Source: Thermosipho ferrireducens (GTDB lineage Bacteria > Thermotogota > Thermotogae > Thermotogales > Fervidobacteriaceae). Taken from it: a stretch of DNA of 64,000 nucleotides. Of this stretch, positions 55,260 to 64,000 are shown piece after piece (within the stretch, counting starts at the first letter, position 1; each line of letters opens with the position of its first letter). The notes beneath the pieces are model-generated. The model had not been told where the DNA came from. It searched no databases and saw nothing but the letters and a program-made list of their open reading frames with translations. The translations under genes and the position numbers were made by a program. The stretch is taken from NCBI RefSeq assembly GCF_017358165.1, contig NZ_CP071446.1, positions 1,674,001 to 1,738,000 of the forward strand, in the 5' to 3' direction.

Positions 55260-55263
<4 letters not shown>
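54730..55263 (+). CDS. rimM: Ribosome maturation factor RimM
   Basis: 177 aa. Assists 30S head assembly and binds S19. The N-terminal beta barrel has VGIIGKTHGLNGELKLHPFTN; the PRC-barrel half has YYFYEIIGCKVFD and SNDVFVVKNEKEEILIPVTEEYV. ATG at 54730 overlaps khpA (ATGA). The stop overlaps the trmD start (TTGA). Confidence 0.95.
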
Positions 55264-56556
<1,293 letters not shown>

Positions 56557-56570
56557 AGGAGGGAACTAAC

Positions 56571-56918
56571 ATGAGTATGGACAACCTTGTCAGAATCATA
56601 GAAAAGGATCAGTTCAAAGAAGTACCTGATTTCAGGCCCGGCGATACTGTAAGAGTTTACGTAAAATTCAAAGAAGGAAACAAAGAAAGAATACAGGCAT
56701 TTGAAGGAATTGTAATTTCAAAAAGAGGCTCAGGTATCAGCAAAACATTCACTGTAAGAAGAATCGGCGCAGCTGGTGTCGGCGTTGAGAGAATTTTCCC
56801 GCTTTACGCTCCAGTTATCCAAAAAATAGAAGTTGTAAGGCGAGGTAAAGTGAGAAGAGCAAAACTTTATTACATAAGAAATATTCGCGGAAAGGTGAAA
56901 ATTAAAGAGAGAAGGTAA
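56571..56918 (+). CDS. rplS: 50S ribosomal protein L19
   Basis: 115 aa. [29 protein letters not shown], and [44 protein letters not shown] are the L19 core, sitting at the 30S-50S interface. AAGGAGGGA precedes ATG at 56571. Six bases (5 untranslated) separate it from lepB. Confidence 0.97.
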   Translation: MSMDNLVRIIEKDQFKEVPDFRPGDTVRVYVKFKEGNKERIQAFEGIVISKRGSGISKTFTVRRIGAAGVGVERIFPLYAPVIQKIEVVRRGKVRRAKLYYIRNIRGKVKIKERR

Positions 56919-56923
56919 AATAG

Positions 56924-57787
56924 ATGAAAAAATCTCCTAAAGAAATAATCTGGGAAACTGTTAAAACCTTTCTTTATGCAATAGTCGCGGCAACCATAGT
57001 AAGGCTATTTGTCTTCGAAACCATGCTGGTCCCCACAGGTTCCATGATACCTACGATAAATATCGGGGACCGTCTTTTTATTGAAAAAATCACCTATCAA
57101 GCAAGAGAACCTGAAATTGGTGAAATAGTTGTCTTCTGGACACCTTTCCGCGATGAACGGGCCGAAAGAATGCTCAGGCCTTTTGACAAATTTATGGATG
57201 TTTTTTCACCAAAGGAATTTAGAGGTCATGTGAAATATGTAAAACGACTGGTTGGAAAAGAGGGAGACGTATTAACTTTAAAATTAATCAATGGAAAATG
57301 GAAATTATTTGTCAATGGTAAAATACCAGAGAACTTAAAAAACGTAAGTTACCAGCTTGATGGAATATTTAAATATCCAGATTTCTGGAAATATTTAGAT
57401 GAGGCCAGTAGACTCAGAAAAAATCCTGCAAAATACAAAAATTATCTTTACACCCTTAGCTTAAAGAAAGGCAGCCGTCTGGCAAATCTTGTCTTTGGAA
57501 TAATCGGAGGATTAGATCCAGTACCTTACGGTATCCCCTATCATGAATATGTGGATAAATATTTGAAAGATATCAATATTTCCGATTACGTCTGGGAAAA
57601 AGATGGACAGGTTTATGTAAAAATCCCAAAAGGATTTTACTTTTTTATGGGAGACAACTCTTCTGAAAGCCTTGATAGCAGATTTTTCGGTTTTGTTCCA
57701 AAAGAAGCTGTCATAGGAAGACCCATACTCAGAATATGGCCCCTGAAAAAATTCGGACCAGTTCAACCTTTGATAAATAACAATTAA
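56924..57787 (+). CDS. lepB: Signal peptidase I with insertion
   Basis: 287 aa. One membrane helix (about 15-33) and the Ser/Lys dyad: S40 in PTGSMIPTI and K107 in KYVKRLVG. The final box MGDNSSESLDSRFFGFV is intact. About 110 residues lie between boxes D and E (roughly 130-225), much more than in compact Gram-positive enzymes; this insertion is hydrophobic in part (LANLVFGIIGGL). It removes signal peptides at the outer face of the membrane. Last gene of the ffh operon; its 3' end meets a bidirectional terminator. Confidence 0.94.
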   Translation: MKKSPKEIIWETVKTFLYAIVAATIVRLFVFETMLVPTGSMIPTINIGDRLFIEKITYQAREPEIGEIVVFWTPFRDERAERMLRPFDKFMDVFSPKEFRGHVKYVKRLVGKEGDVLTLKLINGKWKLFVNGKIPENLKNVSYQLDGIFKYPDFWKYLDEASRLRKNPAKYKNYLYTLSLKKGSRLANLVFGIIGGLDPVPYGIPYHEYVDKYLKDINISDYVWEKDGQVYVKIPKGFYFFMGDNSSESLDSRFFGFVPKEAVIGRPILRIWPLKKFGPVQPLINNN

Positions 57788-57812
57788 AATCAAAATAATT
57801 TCTTATAAAGTC

Positions 57813-57848
57813 AAAAACCTGGCTTTGGTGACAACAAGCCAGGTTTTT
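57813..57848. terminator. Bidirectional terminator between lepB and Cache-GGDEF genes
   Basis: 13-bp stem AAAAACCTGGCTT (57813-57825) / AAGCCAGGTTTTT (57836-57848) with a 10-base loop; A and T runs make it work both ways. Confidence 0.9.
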
Positions 57849-57904
57849 AACTTTGTTATTAATGCCTGTCTTACCCTCTTTTCAGATTGTATTTGTAAAC
57901 CTTT

Positions 57905-59467
57905 TTAACTTATAGTTTTATATCCTACTTGATTTTTTCCACGCAGTTTTGCTTCATATAACAATTTGTCTGCTTGGTCTATTAATTTTGAAAGGGTTAT
58001 ACCATCATCTGGATATATTGAAATTCCTATACATATACCAAGTTCTAAAACCTTTCCTTCCACTTTCATTGCCCTGTTTACATTTTCACGAATACGTTTT
58101 GCAACCATTAAAGCCTCTTCTTCTTTATCTATTTCTGGAATTATAATTAAAAATTCGTCTCCCCCATACCTGATCAAAATTGTATCTTTTCTCACTGATT
58201 CTTTCAGTCTCTTAGCTACAATCTCAAGAACTTTATCTCCGATTAAATGCCCATAAGTATCATTAACCTTTTTAAACCCATCAAGATCCGCCATCAAAAC
58301 CGCTAATTTTTTACCTGTCAGAAATTTTACTTCATCAAATTCTTTTAGCAATCTTTTCAAAAAAGTTCTATTTGCAAGTTTCGTTAATTCATCGAGTTCA
58401 GCTTTTTCCTGCCAGAGTATCGTTTCTTTTCTATACTTTGTAATTTCATTGATTATACAAATTATGCTTTTAAATTTTTCTGTTTCACCCACAACAGGAA
58501 TTCTCCACTCTCCGTACCATTTATTTTCGCCGGAAAAGTTAACGCAATACTCAAAATATACGCTGTTACCAGTTTTGAGCGCTTTTTCATCAGCTTTTAT
58601 GCTTTTTTCTATATAATCTTTTTCTTTAAAAATTTCTGAATCTTTGTAACCTATTATCTCCCCACGAACTTTCCCTGCAAACATTGAAAACGCATCATTA
58701 ATATAAATATATTTAAGTTGAGAATTTTTTAACGCCACTGGCTGTGGAAGTGATAAAACAAGCGTCTCCAGCTGTTTTCTTTCATTTTCTATTCTCAAAA
58801 CCATTTCTTTTCTTTCTGCCTCTGCTTTTCCTGTAAAAAATATAAGTATTCCAAGCAAAATAAAACTCCCTACAAAAAATGTAATGGTAAACCTAAAAAT
58901 GGTAGATGTTAACTCCTTGAATCTGTTTTTCATATAATACTCATATACACCTGTTCCTATAATCCAGTCCCACGGTTTAAACACTTCAATTGCACTTATC
59001 TTTTCTTCAACAAGTTTTGTCTCATACACATACCATCTATACTCTACAAAAGTTTCACCATTTTTAGCTGCTTCAACAATCTCACTTATCGTAGAACGCG
59101 CAACGGGATCATTTATCTCCTCCAGTGGCTTGTTTTTCAAAGAAGTATAATATGGATGAGCTATCAATTCTCCATTTAAATTCACTATCCAGAAATAATC
59201 ACGGTTTTCGTAACCATACCGAAGCTTTTCTATTTCTGATATAGCCATCTCCATTGCTCGTTGTTTTGAAAGTTCCCCTGATTTGTAACGTCTGTAATAA
59301 TCATCCACTATTTTCGTTGCTATTTGCAGTTCTACTTTTGTTCTCTCAAGTAGTTCTTGAAATGCTATATTTTTCATTCCTGGAATGATATACAAAAAAA
59401 TATAAGACACAAACATTAAAAACAAAATTATTCCTATTAAAGCTGGTAACCATATCCTGAGTTTCAT
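57905..59467 (-). CDS. Cache-PAS-GGDEF diguanylate cyclase
   Basis: 520 aa. TM1 at about 5-28, an external single Cache domain (YFWIVNLNGELIAHPYYTSLKNK; WDWIIGTGVYEYY), TM2 at about 190-215, a PAS domain (about 235-350) and GGDEF with RYGGDEF. The I-site position reads RKDT rather than RxxD, so feedback inhibition is doubtful. ATG at 59467 with GGGTGA is preferred over the TTG at 59479. It lies after DUF364 on the same strand (28-base gap), and may share its transcript. Ligand likely a small organic acid, as for other sCache_2 sensors. Confidence 0.9.
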   Translation of the reverse strand: MKLRIWLPALIGIILFLMFVSYIFLYIIPGMKNIAFQELLERTKVELQIATKIVDDYYRRYKSGELSKQRAMEMAISEIEKLRYGYENRDYFWIVNLNGELIAHPYYTSLKNKPLEEINDPVARSTISEIVEAAKNGETFVEYRWYVYETKLVEEKISAIEVFKPWDWIIGTGVYEYYMKNRFKELTSTIFRFTITFFVGSFILLGILIFFTGKAEAERKEMVLRIENERKQLETLVLSLPQPVALKNSQLKYIYINDAFSMFAGKVRGEIIGYKDSEIFKEKDYIEKSIKADEKALKTGNSVYFEYCVNFSGENKWYGEWRIPVVGETEKFKSIICIINEITKYRKETILWQEKAELDELTKLANRTFLKRLLKEFDEVKFLTGKKLAVLMADLDGFKKVNDTYGHLIGDKVLEIVAKRLKESVRKDTILIRYGGDEFLIIIPEIDKEEEALMVAKRIRENVNRAMKVEGKVLELGICIGISIYPDDGITLSKLIDQADKLLYEAKLRGKNQVGYKTIS

Positions 59468-59495
59468 TTTTTCACCCAATTCAAAATGAAATATC

Positions 59496-60278
59496 TTAAA
59501 ACTCGCTTATCAAATTTACTTTTTCTATAGCTTTCTCTGCAACTAATTTCTTTGTACCTGCCCCTCGTGCAATAAGTTTAAAAACTTTCTCTGAATCTAC
59601 TACTTTCATACCTGCAAGTATTTTTACTGGAAACACCCCATGAACGAGAGGAGTTGAAGGTCCTACAATAGCCACCCTATCAGTTTTTACGTAATTTAAC
59701 ACCCAATCTATTGTGCCATTCACCACTGAAGAGCCTGTAATAACTACCACGTTGCACTTTGGCAATAAATCAACTATAGCCCAATCCGGAAAGACTGTAT
59801 CGTCCTTCCTATTCCGATCAAAAATTAAGAGATCCCATACTTTCATCTTCCATGAGGTGACTAATGGTGTTATTTCACCTACCATTCCTACAATATCGTC
59901 CATTGTTACTGAAAGATATTCACTTATATCACCTTTTATATAATGCTTTTCTATTTCTTCAACTGAAAATACAGCATTAACACAGGCATAAGCTACTGAT
60001 CTCAATAAAGGATCGCCAGAGAACAATCCTATTTTAAGCAAATCTATAGCTTTCATTCCAACTTCTACTTTACTTTGAGGATTTCCTTCAACTCCTGTGC
60101 ATTTGTAAAATTCCTCACATCTTCCAAGAGTATCCTGTTTGTTTGTAAAGCCTATTCCAGTCCTTCCATCACTAAGTTTTACCGCAGTGATTCCTATACC
60201 TACAATGAAATCCTCAATTGTTTCGTTTTCAAGATATTCCTGAGCTTTTTTTAAAAGTTTTTCGGAAATCGTACTCAC
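59496..60278 (-). CDS. DUF4213/DUF364 protein
   Basis: 260 aa. The N-terminal DUF4213 part is followed by a Rossmann-like DUF364 domain (about 115-250; MVGEITPLV, NVVVITGSSVVNGTIDWVL, AIVGPSTPLVHGVFP). Family members are proposed heavy-metal chelators; C54/C60 (GRCEEFYKCTGV) are visible. GTG start at 60278 behind GGAGGG. Gene order ogg2-DUF364-GGDEF on the minus strand suggests one transcript, but a shared role is not apparent. Confidence 0.8.
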   Translation of the reverse strand: MSTISEKLLKKAQEYLENETIEDFIVGIGITAVKLSDGRTGIGFTNKQDTLGRCEEFYKCTGVEGNPQSKVEVGMKAIDLLKIGLFSGDPLLRSVAYACVNAVFSVEEIEKHYIKGDISEYLSVTMDDIVGMVGEITPLVTSWKMKVWDLLIFDRNRKDDTVFPDWAIVDLLPKCNVVVITGSSVVNGTIDWVLNYVKTDRVAIVGPSTPLVHGVFPVKILAGMKVVDSEKVFKLIARGAGTKKLVAEKAIEKVNLISEF

Positions 60279-60292
60279 CTGTTTCCCTCCCT

Positions 60293-60925
60293 TTATTTAT
60301 CTACCTGTCCTTTTACATAATACCAGAGATATAAATCAAGCTTTCCCAAACACTCACCCAGCTTATTAGATACACCCCTCAATTTCTCTTCGTACATCAA
60401 ATACTTTTTTTTACTCCATCCTTTAGGAATTTCATTTATCAATCTAAATTTTTTCATAAGCTTTAAAATATGCTTATCAAGTATAGCAATATCACAAAAT
60501 CCTGCATTTCTCAGAAAATGAGAAGCTTCTTTCCAGCCAATTCCCATAACATTCTTAACCAAAAACTCTCTTGCTTCAAATAAAGGCAAATTGATTATTT
60601 TTCGTAATTTTCCAATAATCCATCTATTTTCTACAATGTATTTTGCTCTTGCTTTTGGAAACCGATGTCCTACCTTTCTTAATGCCTCTTCAAGTTCTTC
60701 TTCTGAGAACCTTATAAACCCGGAACCTATTTCTTTTTGAGCTTTGATCCCGCCCCTGGCAGTCCAATTTGCCGTCAACACGCAAAAAGAAAGCTCTAAA
60801 AACAAATCCTCTTCGCTACCTTTTTTTCCCAGAATTTCAAACTCAGCCCATCGCTCTTCCACTAATGGTTTCGCTTTATCAAAGATGGACTCTATTTCCT
60901 GAGAAAATAATCCAACACCATCCAT
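60293..60925 (-). CDS. ogg: 8-oxoguanine DNA glycosylase / AP lyase (Ogg2)
   Basis: 210 aa, Ogg2 family as in Thermotoga and Methanocaldococcus. ELSFCVLTANWTARGGIKAQK near the N-terminus, and the helix-hairpin-helix GIGWKEASHFLRNAG followed by CDIAILDKHILKLM, which gives the catalytic lysine (KEASHF) and aspartate (LDKH). It removes 8-oxoguanine and nicks the abasic site. GAGGAGTGA precedes ATG at 60925; an extended -10 lies just upstream. The product ends in a C-terminal K as in family members. Confidence 0.92.
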   Translation of the reverse strand: MDGVGLFSQEIESIFDKAKPLVEERWAEFEILGKKGSEEDLFLELSFCVLTANWTARGGIKAQKEIGSGFIRFSEEELEEALRKVGHRFPKARAKYIVENRWIIGKLRKIINLPLFEAREFLVKNVMGIGWKEASHFLRNAGFCDIAILDKHILKLMKKFRLINEIPKGWSKKKYLMYEEKLRGVSNKLGECLGKLDLYLWYYVKGQVDK

Positions 60926-60950
60926 GAATTTATCACTCCTCTGTGAAACA

Positions 60951-60959
60951 ATTATATCA
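60951..60959 (-). promoter_or_regulatory. Extended -10 promoter of ogg
   Basis: TGATATAAT reads on the minus strand from 60959 to 60951, 26 bases before the start codon, with no clear -35. The rest of the gap (60960-61218) is AT-rich; only a 28-codon frame without a ribosome binding site was seen there. Confidence 0.55.
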
Positions 60960-61218
60960 TGAGGAGAAATTACAAAATAAAGAAAAATATGATATTTAAA
61001 TTACTTTAATCGAATATATTTTCCACCTAAATTTGCATATGGCAAAATGTGGACAAATACCTATCCCCCTTGTTTCCCCCATTTAAGCTCTCAAAACTTA
61101 CTTTATAAAATAAAAAAGACTAAAATCTTTTCTATATAAGCTTTTATTAACCAAAAAATATTCTACAAAAAGTTTTCTCGATTTTTAGTAATCCGCTTTC
61201 AGGAAACATCTTATAGTA

Positions 61219-61962
61219 TCAACGTATTATCAAAAGCGATGTCACATCAATTTCTTCAAAACCAACTTTCCTGTAAAGTCTTTTTGCAAAATTATCGTCC
61301 GTTACAAACAAAAAAGCTTCTTTATACCCCTTCTTTTGTGCTGTATATAACACCTTTTTTATTAATTTTGTCCCCAACCCCTGTCTTCTGAACTCAGGTA
61401 AAACAACCACATCCCCTATAAGAATACCAGAATCGTTTTCCTCAAGAGTAAAAATAAATCCTCTAAACGGATTTTCCAGTTGAAACGATAGTTCTTTTAG
61501 CACATATCCATAATTTCCTCTATCCACTTCTTCAAAAAACTCGTTTAATTCGTAAGGATTTTTCACACCCATTAACAATTTGTCATACCACGGTATCGCT
61601 TCGTATATCTCATTCGCATAACTTTCTAACTTTTCAAATCTTAATGGCACGAAGTTTTCTTCAGGTTCTTCAAATAAGTTTCCAAGTTTAATGGACATAA
61701 ATATTCTATCCAGAATAATGTAATCACTTGAATTGGATTCATAATTAATCTTTTGTTCAAAATTTAAAATAAGCGAATGTTCTGGATAAACTTTTTTAAA
61801 TTCCCTGGAAAATCTTTTCAGAAATTTTGAAAAATCATGAAACTTTTTTTCAACAACTCTTCCTCCACAGAACCTTTCATGCTTTTTCCACTTTCCTACA
61901 TGCAACACTATCTCTTCGTCTTCAATCACATAAAGTTTTCCGTTATCTTCTTTAAATTCCAT
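61219..61962 (-). CDS. GNAT-family N-acetyltransferase
   Basis: 247 aa. The C-terminal 110 residues are the GNAT fold: VVVLPEFRRQGLGTKLIKKVL carries the acetyl-CoA loop (R/Q-x-x-G-x-G/A, here RRQGLG), then NFAKRLYRKVGFEEID. The first 135 residues (a KFHDFSKFLKRF-type region) are unrecognised and presumably bind the substrate. GGGAG lies 9-10 bases before ATG at 61962; the TTG at 61983 would put it inside the coding region. It is 40 bases after the other GNAT gene. Acceptor unknown. Confidence 0.82.
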   Translation of the reverse strand: MEFKEDNGKLYVIEDEEIVLHVGKWKKHERFCGGRVVEKKFHDFSKFLKRFSREFKKVYPEHSLILNFEQKINYESNSSDYIILDRIFMSIKLGNLFEEPEENFVPLRFEKLESYANEIYEAIPWYDKLLMGVKNPYELNEFFEEVDRGNYGYVLKELSFQLENPFRGFIFTLEENDSGILIGDVVVLPEFRRQGLGTKLIKKVLYTAQKKGYKEAFLFVTDDNFAKRLYRKVGFEEIDVTSLLIIR

Positions 61963-62002
61963 AGTTATCTTCTCCCTGAGCAATATTTTTCATGTTCTCT
62001 TA

Positions 62003-62545
62003 TCAAGCTTTGTTAATTTTCTTCCATTCATTTCTCAAAATTCCCATAACGAATATATCATGATATTTACCTTCACGAAAAATTTCTTCCCTCAAAATAC
62101 CTTCTACTTTAAACCCAACTTTTTCGTATGACTTTATTGCTCTTTTGTTAAAACTGTAAACATCAAGTCTGACTTTGTTTATATTCATTTCATTGAAAAT
62201 AAAATTTACAAGTACTCTCATTGCATCTGTTCCATAACCTTTGTTCCAGAATGGTTTTCCAAGGAAAATGCCTACAGTTGCTACAGAATTTTTCCAATAA
62301 ACATTATTAATTCCACACCCACCTATGTATTCCCCATCACTCAAAGTTTCTATTGCAAATGAATACGACTTCTCGCTAAAAGGATTAAGATTTTGATACC
62401 ATTTTTCTTCATCTTCTTTTCTAAAAGGAAAAGGAATACCAGGCGTCAAACACTTTTTCACTTCAGAATCGTTAATATACTCCAAAACTTTTTCCAGATC
62501 ATCCTTACTATATGCTCTTAACCTTACAAGTTTACCTTTTAACAT
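62003..62545 (-). CDS. RimJ/RimL-type GNAT acetyltransferase
   Basis: 180 aa. LRAYSKDDLEKVLEYINDSEVKK, then GIFLGKPFWNKGYGTDAMRVLVNFIF with the acetyl-CoA loop (NKGYGT) and the ending AIKSYEKVGFKVEGILREEIFREGKYHD, all typical of RimJ/RimL and SpeG-like enzymes acting on protein N-termini or small amines. GGGGGTGAT precedes ATG at 62545. A 41-codon gene lies 39 bases upstream on the same strand and may be co-transcribed. Confidence 0.88.
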   Translation of the reverse strand: MLKGKLVRLRAYSKDDLEKVLEYINDSEVKKCLTPGIPFPFRKEDEEKWYQNLNPFSEKSYSFAIETLSDGEYIGGCGINNVYWKNSVATVGIFLGKPFWNKGYGTDAMRVLVNFIFNEMNINKVRLDVYSFNKRAIKSYEKVGFKVEGILREEIFREGKYHDIFVMGILRNEWKKINKA

Positions 62546-62584
62546 TTTATCACCCCCAAATAATTTCAATTACGTTTAATTTAG

Positions 62585-62710
62585 CTATCTGATCACCCAA
62601 AAATCATTCATGGATTCCTGAGAACTTTTCAAAACCTCTAAAACAACTTTTACTTTTCCTGCCTTCAACATCTTTTTTATAACACTCAACACAAATCTTA
62701 TCCCTAACAT
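62585..62710 (-). CDS. Small basic peptide, 41 aa, unknown
   Basis: Starts MLGIRFVLSVIKKMLKAGK and ends in FWVIR. The first 28 residues can form an amphipathic basic helix (K at 12, 13, 16, 19, 21). GGGGAGGTG is ideally placed before ATG at 62710, and a near-perfect promoter (62744-62773) lies 34 bases upstream. No homologue is recognised. It may be a leader for the GNAT genes downstream, a membrane-active peptide, or an acetylation substrate; these are guesses. Coding is supported only by its signals. Confidence 0.5.
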   Translation of the reverse strand: MLGIRFVLSVIKKMLKAGKVKVVLEVLKSSQESMNDFWVIR

Positions 62711-62743
62711 GATAACACCTCCCCGTTAACTGAAACCAAAATT

Positions 62744-62773
62744 ATTATATCATATACCAAATATTTTTGTCAA
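62744..62773 (-). promoter_or_regulatory. Near-perfect promoter of the 41-codon gene and GNATs
   Basis: TTGACA (62773-62768), an 18-base spacer and TATAAT (62749-62744), with TGA just before the -10. Both hexamers are perfect. Confidence 0.8.
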
Positions 62774-62820
62774 TAACTAAAAATATTTTTTAGATAGTAA
62801 TATTTTTTTGGATGAGGAAA

Positions 62821-62850
62821 TAAAAAAAGTCGCGGCATCTGCCGCGACTT
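62821..62850 (-). terminator. Terminator of the 34-codon gene
   Basis: AAGTCGCGGC (62850-62841) pairs with GCCGCGACTT (62836-62827) across a 4-base loop, then seven T residues on the minus strand. Confidence 0.9.
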
Positions 62851-62875
62851 CACATATATTCAAGGTCTTTCTATC

Positions 62876-62980
62876 TTAACTGCTTAAATAGTAATTATTA
62901 TACTCTTCTCTTATTAACCGCGGAAAGATGCCGTATAGTTTATATTTAATTTCCTTTATTATCTTTGTATCTACTGTCAT
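62876..62980 (-). CDS. Small peptide, 34 aa, unknown
   Basis: Reads MTVDTKIIKEIKYKLYGIF then PRLIREEYNNYYLSS. AAAAGGAGGGG precedes ATG at 62980. It has its own promoter (63054-63082) and its own terminator (62821-62850), so the 240-base unit exists to express this frame or an RNA. It is rich in K, Y and I with one P. No family recognised. Thermotoga has small expressed peptides in peptide-export loci, but no radical SAM or ABC gene is adjacent here. Confidence 0.55.
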   Translation of the reverse strand: MTVDTKIIKEIKYKLYGIFPRLIREEYNNYYLSS

Positions 62981-63053
62981 TCTTACCCCTCCTTTTCTCA
63001 TTTCACCATTAAAAACTTTTAATATATCGGATAATTTAAATTAATATGTTAGT

Positions 63054-63082
63054 ATTCTCCCATAGAGTTTTTCTTTTGTCAA
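63054..63082 (-). promoter_or_regulatory. Promoter of the 34-codon gene
   Basis: TTGACA (63082-63077), 17 bases, GAGAAT (63059-63054) with TGG before it. The expected transcript has a leader of about 65 bases. Confidence 0.6.
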
Positions 63083-63126
63083 CACTTTGAACGTTACTAT
63101 TAGATTATTTAATGTTTACACCAAAT

Positions 63127-63156
63127 AAAAAAGGCCACATTTTGTGTGGCCTTTTT
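63127..63156. terminator. Terminator of the DUF302 gene (bidirectional)
   Basis: AAAAAAGGCCACA (63127-63139) and TGTGGCCTTTTT (63145-63156) form a stem flanked by A and T runs; it separates the DUF302 gene from the small-gene promoter. Confidence 0.88.
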
Positions 63157-63183
63157 AGCATAATAATATTAATCTTAAAATTT

Positions 63184-63567
63184 TTAAACATTTTCAACAG
63201 CAGTTTCAAGTTTTTTCTCAATTTCTTTTGCTATTTCAGCCACCTTTGCATTATCACTTACCATCATTGCAGCTGTCGGTTTTATCGCAGCCACAACTGT
63301 TTTATCACCTTTTTCATATACTACAATATTACAGGGCAAAAGCAATCCAATAGTTTCTTCTTCGGTAAGAGCCTTATATGCATTTTGTGGATTACACGCG
63401 CCAAGAATTGCATATTTTTTAAAGTCAATTCCAAGTTTTTCTTTAAACTTTTCATCAATATCTATGCGGGTTAAAATACCAAAACCTTCTTTTTTCAATG
63501 AGTCTGTAATTTTTGCAATAGCTTCGTCGAATCCGTACTCAGTTTCTTTTAAGATTGCGTATTTCAT
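63184..63567 (-). CDS. DUF302 protein
   Basis: 127 aa. YGFDEAIAKITDSLKKEGFGILTRIDI, KKYAILGACNPQNAYKAL and GLLLPCNIVVYEKGD are family signatures; C in GACNP and LPCN are conserved and may bind a metal or haem-like ligand. Function unknown, often in stress or redox settings. AAAGGAGTGA precedes ATG at 63567; an upstream GTG (63576) falls in that site. A promoter lies at 63615-63644. Confidence 0.9.
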   Translation of the reverse strand: MKYAILKETEYGFDEAIAKITDSLKKEGFGILTRIDIDEKFKEKLGIDFKKYAILGACNPQNAYKALTEEETIGLLLPCNIVVYEKGDKTVVAAIKPTAAMMVSDNAKVAEIAKEIEKKLETAVENV

Positions 63568-63614
63568 GCAAATCACTCCTTTCGTTTTTAACCCCCCTAC
63601 CCCCGGTTATATTT

Positions 63615-63644
63615 ATTTTACCACAAAAACACCAATAAAAACAA
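63615..63644 (-). promoter_or_regulatory. Promoter of the DUF302 gene
   Basis: TTGTTT (63644-63639), 18 bases, TAAAAT (63620-63615) with an extended TGG. About 48 bases upstream of the start. Confidence 0.5.
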
Positions 63645-63790
63645 GTTCACAATCTATAAATTTATGTATTTGTTTTCAACTAACGTTAAAAAAATCGTTT
63701 TTACTAAATATAGATAGGCTCGATAATCCTCGCAATTTTTTATTAAATAAGTTATAATTACTTCGACAGTATTGGAGGGGAGGGATTTAT

Positions 63791-64000
63791 GTGTACGATG
63801 CAATAATTATCGGTGGAGGTCCTGGAGGTTATGTGAGCGCTATAAGACTTTCCCAGCTTGGTAAAAAAGTCGCCTTAATAGAAAAAAGTCTTATTGGAGG
63901 AACGTGCACAAATGTAGGGTGTATACCCACAAAAGCTATTTTAACAGCTGCTCATTTGTACACAGATATAAAAGAAAAAGCAAAGAAATTTGGTATAAAT
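63791..64000 (+). CDS. lpdA: Dihydrolipoamide dehydrogenase-like flavoprotein, N-terminal part
   Basis: Only the first 70 codons are in the window. [27 protein letters not shown] is the FAD-binding fold and [14 protein letters not shown] carries the redox cysteine pair C-x4-C of the dihydrolipoamide dehydrogenase group. GTG at 63791 follows GGAGGGGAGGGA; an ATG at 63789 is out of frame. A -10 (TATAAT, 63753-63758) lies upstream. Related disulfide reductases cannot be excluded without the C-terminal half. Confidence 0.88.
   Translation, partial: MYDAIIIGGGPGGYVSAIRLSQLGKKVALIEKSLIGGTCTNVGCIPTKAILTAAHLYTDIKEKAKKFGIN

Noticed and set aside
60996-61082. 28-codon minus-strand frame with CPHFAIC
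   Set aside because: The two cysteines attracted notice, but there is no ribosome binding site or promoter and it is downstream of the GNAT gene.

Overview
The window looks like a chromosomal stretch from a thermophilic, anaerobic, fermentative bacterium of the Thermotogota (Thermotogales, Kosmotogales or Petrotogales grade; the genus cannot be fixed from this sequence). The DNA is AT-rich, genes are tightly packed, and GTG/TTG starts behind strong GGAGG sites are common. The gene content fits: porGDAB pyruvate:ferredoxin oxidoreductase in the gamma-delta-alpha-beta order, a GH57 branching enzyme beside a DUF4912 protein, a very short DnaE, an Ogg2-type glycosylase, rubredoxin, and a fused NAD(P)HX repair enzyme. 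No rRNA, tRNA, CRISPR array, phage or intact insertion sequence was seen.

Layout. 1-7.2 kb: 5' end of a glycogen/maltodextrin phosphorylase behind a perfect promoter and a LacI-type operator; a KamA-family radical SAM enzyme; a PLC-like protein; two MFS transporters with a zinc-peptidase-like gene between them; rubredoxin. 7.2-15.6 kb: HtrA protease, divergent from a seven-gene operon (TPR protein, prepilin peptidase, lytic transglycosylase, NAD(P)HX repair, TPR/coiled-coil membrane protein, trmB, gpsA). 16-25.4 kb: a radical SAM/DUF4130 pair, chemoreceptor, double-HD protein, cysteine-desulfidase-like protein, DUF1015 and L-serine dehydratase. 25.5-34.5 kb: DUF4912-GH57, porGDAB, a GGDEF protein, FapA. 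34.6-40.6 kb: a five-gene operon ygeY-ygeW-hyuA-ssnA-preA-like. 40.5-52.7 kb: REC-GGDEF, Mini-III RNase, an HprK/PEPCK-like P-loop protein, tldD/tldE, rpe, dnaE, YkgJ-like, Nudix, ferritin-like protein, sfsA. 52.9-57.8 kb: ffh-rpsP-khpA-rimM-trmD-SPOUT-rplS-lepB. 57.9-64 kb: Cache-GGDEF, DUF364, Ogg2, two GNATs, two tiny genes with their own consensus promoters, DUF302, and the 5' end of a dihydrolipoamide dehydrogenase.

Functional themes. Glycogen turnover (phosphorylase, branching enzyme) leads to pyruvate oxidation (por) with reduced ferredoxin; serine dehydratase and the cysteine-desulfidase-like protein also give pyruvate. The ygeY/ygeW/hyuA/ssnA/preA-like operon is a probable anaerobic purine or pyrimidine catabolic module, and is the most interesting system here. 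Three GGDEF proteins, an HD-GYP protein and a chemoreceptor form a rich signalling set; four of these five lie on the minus strand, convergent with the ends of plus-strand operons. Three intergenic clusters of hairpin-forming repeats (about 2.6, 15.7 and 51.2 kb) are the main non-coding element.
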